Assembly (NCBI GenBank): GCA_964445575.1
Contig: CAYULB010000066.1
Location: forward strand, 1-10,941
Direction of reading: 5' to 3'
Origin: WJMT01 sp964445575
Lineage (GTDB): Bacteria; Acidobacteriota; Aminicenantia; Aminicenantales; Aminicenantaceae
DNA length: 10,941 nucleotides
The notes beneath the pieces were generated by a model. The model ran no database searches. It worked only from the letters and a program-made list of their open reading frames with translations, and was not told the origin of the DNA. Within the stretch, counting starts at the first letter, position 1. Each line of letters begins with the position of its first letter. Position numbers and translations under genes: made by a program. Positions 7,018 through 10,941 of the stretch are shown here, in pieces.

Positions 7018-7989
7018 ATGGACGGCATAATTCTGGTCAACAAACCAAAAAATTTCACTTCACATGATATTGTAAAAAAAATAAAAGGCATACTGAATAA
7101 AAAAAAGGCTGGTCATTTTGGAACTCTGGATCCCATGGCAACAGGGCTCATGATTGTTGGAATAGGCAAAGCAACAAAACTATTTCCCTTTTACTCAAAA
7201 TTAACCAAAATATATAAAGGACAGATTGAATTAGGATATTCAACCGATACCTATGACTCAGAGGGGAAACCTACTTCAGAAAAATGCACTCTTTTCCCCT
7301 CTGAAGAAAGAATCAACGAAATAATCAAAGAATATAAAGGAGACATCCTGCAAACCCCTCCTCCCTACTCAGCAAAAAAATTCAAAGGAAAACCCCTCTA
7401 CAAATTTGCCAGAGAAAAAAAAGAAATCAAACTGCCGCCCAGTAAAGTTAAAATATACTATTTCAATCTGTTGGAATATCATCCTCCTTATATTGATTTT
7501 GAAACAAAATGCTCTTCGGGAACTTACATAAGAAGTCTGGCTCATGAAATCGGAAAAAAGTCCGGATGCGGAGCACATTTGTCAGCTTTAATCAGAACCA
7601 GTATTTCTTCGTTCCACATAAAAGAAAGTTTCACCCTTGAAGAAATAGCGGCCATGACCCAAAAAAACATGAATAAAGAGTTTCTGATTCCTCTTGAAAA
7701 TCTTCTTCCAGAATTCCCAAAGATTATTCTATCAGAGAGAGGGGCTGAAAAAGCCAGAAATGGAGCCAGTATAAAACTTAATGACTCCTTGAGTATTGAC
7801 TTCCGGGGCTCTCTCAACAAAAACAGCGAACCTTCCCAAAGGGAACAAACCTTCAGACTCTTCTCTTCCACGGGAAAGTTTATCGCTTTAGCCAGAAAAA
7901 GGCAAAAAGAAGGGAAGCTCCATCCCTTTACTGTCATGGATGCCAGAAAGCCCCTTTCAAGCAATAAAGGAGAAAGTCATGCAAAATAG
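7018..7989 (+). CDS. truB: tRNA pseudouridine(55) synthase TruB
   Basis: TruB converts U55 in the T-loop of most tRNAs to pseudouridine and also has tRNA-chaperone activity. The 323-residue product opens with the standard DGIILVNKP and carries the catalytic motif GTLDP, with Asp at residue 38 (GHFGTLDP). Later motifs are YKGQIELGYSTDTYD, TPPPYSAKK, the GTYIRSLAHEIG segment and a C-terminal PUA-like part ending in KLHPFTVMDA. It starts six bases after the nrnA stop; a short AAGG lies four bases before the ATG, close for a ribosome binding site. Its last 11 bases overlap the NSS transporter gene. The usual downstream genes ribF and rpsO are not here. Confidence 0.96.
   Translation: MDGIILVNKPKNFTSHDIVKKIKGILNKKKAGHFGTLDPMATGLMIVGIGKATKLFPFYSKLTKIYKGQIELGYSTDTYDSEGKPTSEKCTLFPSEERINEIIKEYKGDILQTPPPYSAKKFKGKPLYKFAREKKEIKLPPSKVKIYYFNLLEYHPPYIDFETKCSSGTYIRSLAHEIGKKSGCGAHLSALIRTSISSFHIKESFTLEEIAAMTQKNMNKEFLIPLENLLPEFPKIILSERGAEKARNGASIKLNDSLSIDFRGSLNKNSEPSQREQTFRLFSSTGKFIALARKRQKEGKLHPFTVMDARKPLSSNKGESHAK
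7966..7972 (+). promoter_or_regulatory. Strong ribosome binding site deciding the NSS transporter start
   Basis: AAAGGAG ends six bases before the ATG at 7979, an ideal spacing. It lies inside the 3' end of truB. It favours 7979 over the in-frame upstream ATG at 7940, which has no such site and would add 13 residues encoded wholly within truB. Confidence 0.85.
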
Positions 7990-9445
7990 AGAGTCATTTT
8001 CGCGCTGGGGAATCATATTCGCAGGCCTGGGAATGGCAGTGGGAACTGGAAACCTATGGCGTTTTCCCAGGATTGCAGCACAATATGGGAGCGGAGCTTT
8101 TATAATCGCCTGGATTCTGTTCCTTTTTATCTGGGCAATGCCCCTTCTTATTATTGAACTGTCGATAGGAAAGAAGACCCGCAGAGGAGTCATTGGATCT
8201 TTTATGGATATGATTGGTAAGAATTTTGCATGGATGGGAACCTTTGTTGCCTTTGTCACAGCAGCCATAACATTCTACTATACAGTGGTCACAGGATGGT
8301 GCATGAAATATTTCTTTGCAACCTGTTTCCAGGGTTTGATCCATAAAAAACCTTTGGAATTCTGGCGTAATTTTTCTTCCTCATGGGAACCAGTTGGTTT
8401 TCATTTTCTTGCTATTCTTATTGGAGCTTTAATCATCTTTTTCGGAGTGACCAAAGGAATAGAAAGAGCCAACAAAATCTTGATCCCTTCCCTGTTTATT
8501 CTTTTAATTGTGGCGTGCATTAGAGCCCTGACCTTACCCGGAGCATTCAAGGGATTAAACTTTCTCTTCAGCCCAAATCTATCAAAACTAGGAGACCTTG
8601 AGATCTGGATAAATGCCTTGAGCCAGGCTGCCTGGTCAACAGGAGCAGGATGGGGACTTCTTCTTACTTATGCGGTCTACAGCAGAAAAAGAGAAAATCC
8701 CGTCCTCACTTCTTCTATTTTAGGTTTTGGCGACTACTTCGCTTCTCTTTTAGCTGCGGTCACTATAATACCCACTGTGTTTTCCTTTTTTGCAGGACAA
8801 AACCTGGCTCAGGAAAAAGTTTTAGAAGTGATGAAAACAGATAATGTGGGACTTACTTTTATCTGGATACCTAATCTTTTCTCAAAAATCCCCTCCGGTT
8901 CTTTCTTCCTTGCTCTGTTTTTCCTTGCTCTCTGCTTTGCTGCTTTTTCTTCTTTAATCTCTCAACTGGAACTCATCACCCGAATTTTCATGGACTCCGG
9001 CCTATCAAGAAAAAAAGCTGTGCTTATTGTAGGCCTCAGCTGCTTTTTCCTGGGGCTTCCCTCAGCCTTGAGTTTGGGGTTCTTCAATAACCAAGACTGG
9101 GTCTGGGGAATGGGACTTATTGTCAGTGGAGCCTTCTTTATCTTTCTTGTCCTAAAAACAGGCCCCAAAAAGTTCAGAGAAGAAATCATCGGCCCTACCA
9201 CAAGTCGGTTTAAACTGGGAAAAGGTTTTGATTTTTTAGTGAAATTCATACTCCCCATCCAACTCATCGCTATGCTGGGATGGTGGTTTTGGGACAGCTA
9301 CTCCAAAAATCCCAAAAACTGGTACAATATTTTTTCTCAAACAGCCTTGGGAACTGTCCTTTTTCAGTGGAGTGCAGCCATTATTGTTTTTCTGATATTT
9401 AATAAAATAATCTCTAAAAAACTTTCTAAAAAAAATGAAAATTGA
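7979..9445 (+). CDS. Sodium-dependent transporter, NSS/SNF family (LeuT fold)
   Basis: This is an inner-membrane Na+ symporter of the neurotransmitter:sodium symporter family; the substrate is most likely an amino acid. From the start chosen at 7979 (ideal AAAGGAG upstream) it has 488 residues. TM1 contains GMAVGTGNLWRFP (18-30), where A20, V21 and N25 match LeuT's Na+-site residues and the RFP motif is intact. The TM6 region has SQAAWSTGAGWG, with Trp and Ser at the LeuT F253 and T254 positions. TM8 has AAFSSL, supplying the paired hydroxyl residues of the second Na+ site. About 11-12 hydrophobic segments are visible. It overlaps truB by 11 bases and the downstream microprotein gene by 11 bases. 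The family is sure; the substrate cannot be read from sequence, but the small-subunit-like neighbour suggests a methionine/alanine-type importer. Confidence 0.93.
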   Translation: MQNRESFSRWGIIFAGLGMAVGTGNLWRFPRIAAQYGSGAFIIAWILFLFIWAMPLLIIELSIGKKTRRGVIGSFMDMIGKNFAWMGTFVAFVTAAITFYYTVVTGWCMKYFFATCFQGLIHKKPLEFWRNFSSSWEPVGFHFLAILIGALIIFFGVTKGIERANKILIPSLFILLIVACIRALTLPGAFKGLNFLFSPNLSKLGDLEIWINALSQAAWSTGAGWGLLLTYAVYSRKRENPVLTSSILGFGDYFASLLAAVTIIPTVFSFFAGQNLAQEKVLEVMKTDNVGLTFIWIPNLFSKIPSGSFFLALFFLALCFAAFSSLISQLELITRIFMDSGLSRKKAVLIVGLSCFFLGLPSALSLGFFNNQDWVWGMGLIVSGAFFIFLVLKTGPKKFREEIIGPTTSRFKLGKGFDFLVKFILPIQLIAMLGWWFWDSYSKNPKNWYNIFSQTALGTVLFQWSAAIIVFLIFNKIISKKLSKKNEN

Positions 9446-9554
9446 AGCTCTTGTGTTTATGATTATTATTTTTGGAGTTTGTTTGGGGGGATTTGTTTTT
9501 TCTCTCTATTTCTCATCCAAAGAAAACAGACCCTCTAAAAAAAGCCGAAAATAA
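9435..9554 (+). CDS. Putative NSS transporter small subunit (MetS-like membrane microprotein)
   Basis: This 39-codon frame starts at an ATG inside the last codons of the transporter gene (11-base overlap) and ends at TAA 9552-9554. The product has a short acidic start (MKIEAL), one hydrophobic segment at about residues 6-26 with a GG pair (18-19), and a basic tail (KKSRK). This is the architecture of the MetS-type small subunits known from Corynebacterium, where a roughly 60-residue single-span protein is needed by the NSS importer MetP. Such genes usually sit directly after the transporter. There is no Shine-Dalgarno sequence, so translation would be coupled to the upstream gene. The alternative is a chance frame, but the hydrophobic pattern, overlap and position argue against that. 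Confidence 0.7.
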   Translation: MKIEALVFMIIIFGVCLGGFVFSLYFSSKENRPSKKSRK

Positions 9555-9623
9555 GAAATCTCTCATTATTAAAAATCCTTAGTCAGAATATCCAACTTTT
9601 TGAATTATATCATCATTCTAGTC

Positions 9624-9652
9624 TTGAATTTTAGCCCAATATATTGTATTTT
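9624..9652 (+). promoter_or_regulatory. Possible promoter upstream of the DUF507 pair
   Basis: TTGAAT (9624-9629) is followed after 17 bases by TATTTT (9647-9652), each matching four of six consensus positions. The predicted transcription start (about 9659) would fall within a few bases of the ATG at 9662, implying a leaderless or nearly leaderless mRNA. The rest of the 107-base gap (9555-9661) is AT-rich with no convincing terminator. Confidence 0.35.
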
Positions 9653-9661
9653 AAATGAGAA

Positions 9662-9940
9662 ATGAGATTAAGCAAAGATGAAATAGAGCATTTAGGATTT
9701 TCCATCGTCAAAAATTTAATCAAAGATAAAAAAATCAAAACAAAAGACAAAAATTCTTTAGTTGAACATGTACAGGAATTAATATTTCAGGAATTCCAAA
9801 CCGAAGAAAAACTTGACCAGGAAGTAAGGCAGATCCTTAATAAACATAGAGAAAAAATACGCAGCGAAAACATCGAGTACCAAACCATGTTTCGCATGAT
9901 AAAAAGCAAATTAGCAAAGGAAAAAAATATAGTCCTGTGA
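9662..9940 (+). CDS. DUF507 family protein, first copy
   Basis: The product is a 92-residue, highly charged, mostly helical protein beginning MRLSKDEIEHL, the usual opening of DUF507 proteins. Spaced hydrophobic residues (IVKNLI, VEHVQELIFQEF, MFRMIKSKLAKE) suggest helices or coiled coil, with no signal peptide or membrane segment. DUF507 has no established biochemical function. It forms a tandem pair with the next gene, overlapping it by four bases (GTGA). This copy lacks the EGS.EW..L..KYY.DE-like tail seen in the second, so the two are diverged paralogues rather than a recent duplication. No Shine-Dalgarno sequence precedes the ATG. The family call rests on the N-terminal motif and the tandem arrangement. 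Confidence 0.75.
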   Translation: MRLSKDEIEHLGFSIVKNLIKDKKIKTKDKNSLVEHVQELIFQEFQTEEKLDQEVRQILNKHREKIRSENIEYQTMFRMIKSKLAKEKNIVL

Positions 9941-10224
9941 GTGTACGATTATCAAGAGAAAAAATTAACTATCTTTCCCGCATTATCATGGAGTCCATTT
10001 TTGAGGACGACCGAGTGGATTTCCTTGAAGAGCCAAATGAAATCAGGCTTTCTATTGTTAAAAGCATTGAGAATGAAATAAAAATGTACGAACTCTTAGA
10101 AAAAAAAGCTGCTGAAAAGATAGAGTCCCAAAAGAAGAGTATTAAAGAAGGCTCCAGAGAATGGGAAATTTTATTCCGAAAGTATTATAAAGATGAAGTC
10201 TCAAAGCTCGGAACATCCTTCTAA
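9937..10224 (+). CDS. DUF507 family protein, second copy
   Basis: This 95-residue charged helical protein starts at GTG, whose last two bases belong to the TGA stop of the first DUF507 gene. It opens with VRLSREKINYLS, the same RLS..+I pattern as its neighbour. It keeps the more typical DUF507 end, IKEGSREWEILFRKYYKDE, followed by a short tail. AAAGGA (9916-9921) is 15 bases upstream, too far for an ideal ribosome binding site, so re-initiation after the first copy is likely. The conserved tandem arrangement suggests the two proteins may act together, perhaps as a heteromer; that is inference. No function is known. Confidence 0.85.
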   Translation: MSVRLSREKINYLSRIIMESIFEDDRVDFLEEPNEIRLSIVKSIENEIKMYELLEKKAAEKIESQKKSIKEGSREWEILFRKYYKDEVSKLGTSF

Positions 10225-10651
10225 TCCCAGCCCCGGCTCTTCAAACAGAGAAAACTTTGTAGAGACCAAAGAGAGGGTTCGCTATTCTGAAACAGACCAG
10301 ATGGGAGTAGCTCATAACAAACACTACTTTGATTGGTTTGAGATTGGAAGGACAGAATTCTGCAGAAAAAAAGGATTCTCTTATAAAGAAATCGAGAAAA
10401 AAGGCTTTTTTCTGGTAGTTGCCGAGTCTTTTTGTAGATACAAAAAACCACTGCGATACGACGAAGAAATTTCAATCCGGGTCTATCTCAGAGAAGCTTC
10501 TCCTAAAAAATTTATCTTTGACTACCAAATTTTCTCATCCCGTGAAAATCAAGTGGCTGCTGAGGGATATACTGTGCATGTAACCACTGATAAGAATGCC
10601 AAGGTCACGCCCCTTCCTGATGAAATTTTCAAAAAACTCAAAAATATTTGA
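10193..10651 (+). CDS. Acyl-CoA thioesterase, 4HBT/YbgC-FadM hot-dog family
   Basis: Members of this family hydrolyse acyl-CoA thioesters in the cytoplasm. The product has 152 residues, of which about 27-150 form the hot-dog domain. The signature region reads RVRYSETDQMGVAHN (28-42) followed by HYFDWFEIGRTEF; D35 is at the position of the catalytic aspartate of 4-hydroxybenzoyl-CoA thioesterase. The central helix and the strands LRYDEEISIRVYL and KFIFDYQIF also fit. The first 22 residues are Ser/Pro-rich, lie outside the domain and overlap the DUF507 gene by 32 bases. No later ATG or GTG would keep the catalytic motif, so 10193 is the only reasonable conventional start, although a rarer start codon is possible. 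The acyl substrate is unknown. Confidence 0.9.
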   Translation: MKSQSSEHPSNPSPGSSNRENFVETKERVRYSETDQMGVAHNKHYFDWFEIGRTEFCRKKGFSYKEIEKKGFFLVVAESFCRYKKPLRYDEEISIRVYLREASPKKFIFDYQIFSSRENQVAAEGYTVHVTTDKNAKVTPLPDEIFKKLKNI

Positions 10652-10687
10652 TATTTAAACCCCTCATTACTTACCTGACTCATTCAT

Positions 10688-10805
10688 AAAAAAATGGCGA
10701 TGTTTTCATTATTAATTTATTTTCAGCGATATACAAGATTTTTTCAAGAACAATATCTTGAACATTTTTTTTGTTTGTATTTTTTATTTTGATCGCCATT
10801 TTTTT
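10688..10805. mobile_element. MITE-like element with perfect 14-bp terminal inverted repeats
   Basis: AAAAAAATGGCGAT (10688-10701) and ATCGCCATTTTTTT (10792-10805) are exact reverse complements bounding 118 bases. Inside lie the repeat shared with the left edge of the window (10720-10751) and a hairpin with arms TTCAAGA (10743-10749) and TCTTGAA (10756-10762). There is no coding frame of note and no convincing target-site duplication. Size, terminal repeats and a related copy elsewhere suggest a small non-autonomous repeat. Alternatively the outer repeats may be the base of a long RNA or DNA cruciform acting as a bidirectional terminator after the thioesterase gene; the T7 run at the right end would suit that. 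Confidence 0.5.
10720..10779. repeat. Intergenic repeat, copy B
   Basis: Bases 10720-10751 repeat bases 1-31 almost exactly (one substitution, one extra T). Past that point the sequences diverge, but both copies keep a hairpin at the same place: TTCAAGA/TCTTGAA here and AAGAACGTTT/GAACGTTTCTT in copy A. Conservation of pairing despite different arm sequences hints that structure matters. Confidence 0.7.
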
Positions 10806-10824
10806 ACCTTCAAGGCGAGCCAAT
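10780..10824. repeat. GGCGAGCC module at the right edge, matching copy C
   Basis: This 45-base block aligns without gaps to 2228-2272 at about 80% identity. It overlaps the right terminal inverted repeat of the 118-base element and continues past it to GGCGAGCC (10814-10821), so the repeat unit may be larger than the element defined by the inverted repeats. Confidence 0.6.
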
Positions 10825-10863
10825 CTTACAGCTAAAAAACCTAAATTCATATTCAACTTACAA

Positions 10864-10941
10864 CTTACCATTCACAATTCACCACTTACCATTAACCATT
10901 CACAATTCACCACTTACCATTAACCATTCACAATTCACCAC
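10864..10941. repeat. 28-bp tandem repeat, running off the window
   Basis: From 10869 to the last base the sequence repeats exactly with a 28-base period (unit starts at 10869, 10897 and 10925), about 2.6 copies. The unit contains CATTCACAATTCACC and then ACTTACCATTAAC, itself built from related short words. The 28-base period is not a multiple of three, so it is not a protein repeat. The + strand has no G at all from 10832 to 10941. The array continues beyond the window. Confidence 0.9.

Noticed and set aside
7940..7978. Upstream start that adds 13 residues to the NSS transporter
   Set aside because: It has no ribosome binding site, lies wholly in truB and adds a non-conserved leader. The ATG at 7979 has an ideal AAAGGAG and gives the usual short N terminus before TM1.
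9670..10651. A toxin-antitoxin or defence module formed by the small overlapping genes
   Set aside because: Two of the three genes match DUF507 and the third is a clear hot-dog thioesterase. No toxin fold, DNA-binding motif or nuclease residues are visible.
10864..10941. CRISPR array, because the period is 28 bases
   Set aside because: The units are contiguous and identical with no unique spacers, and no cas genes are in the window. It is a simple tandem repeat.

Overview
The window is a bacterial chromosome segment of low GC content (roughly 37-40% by eye). Every convincing gene lies on the + strand. It combines a membrane pyrophosphatase, a compact nusA-infB-DUF503-rbfA-nrnA-truB translation operon, a Na+-coupled NSS transporter, tandem DUF507 genes and a hot-dog thioesterase. 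DUF507 pairs are known mainly from Acidobacteriota (including Aminicenantes-like lineages), Deltaproteobacteria-type groups, Nitrospirota and Aquificota. My best but tentative placement is a low-GC anaerobe of the Acidobacteriota/Aminicenantia or deltaproteobacterial kind; no rRNA or other marker here settles it.

Layout. Bases 1-210 hold an intergenic repeat copy, a pair of short direct repeats and a plausible promoter plus strong ribosome binding site for hppA (211-2175), a K+-dependent, probably Na+-pumping pyrophosphatase. The 292-base gap 2176-2467 holds a second repeat module, two hairpins and a well-formed sigma-70-type promoter (TTGATA-17-TATAAT). That promoter starts nusA (2468-3496), infB (3530-5317), a DUF503/YlxP gene (5325-5606), rbfA (5661-6014), nrnA (6001-7011) and truB (7018-7989). 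The usual neighbours rimP (before nusA), ylxR (after nusA) and ribF/rpsO (after truB) are absent from these positions. truB instead overlaps an NSS-family transporter gene, whose true start is 7979. That gene overlaps a 39-codon membrane microprotein (9435-9554) resembling the MetS small subunit of NSS amino-acid importers. After a 107-base gap with a possible promoter come two overlapping DUF507 genes (9662-9940, 9937-10224) and a YbgC/FadM-type thioesterase (10193-10651).

The last 290 bases contain no gene. They hold a 118-base element bounded by 14-bp perfect inverted repeats, inside which is a second copy of the repeat found at base 1. A GGCGAGCC module shared with the hppA-nusA gap follows, then a 28-bp tandem repeat that runs off the window inside a 110-base G-free tract.

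How the genes fit together: the translation operon couples transcription elongation (NusA), initiation (IF2), 30S maturation (RbfA), nanoRNA/pAp turnover (NrnA) and tRNA pseudouridylation (TruB). The pyrophosphatase would use the PPi released by such biosynthesis to build an ion gradient, and the NSS transporter could spend a Na+ gradient on amino-acid uptake. The functional link between them is inference. The genes are mostly ordinary; the least explained parts are the intergenic repeat family, the microprotein and the scarcity of Shine-Dalgarno sequences.
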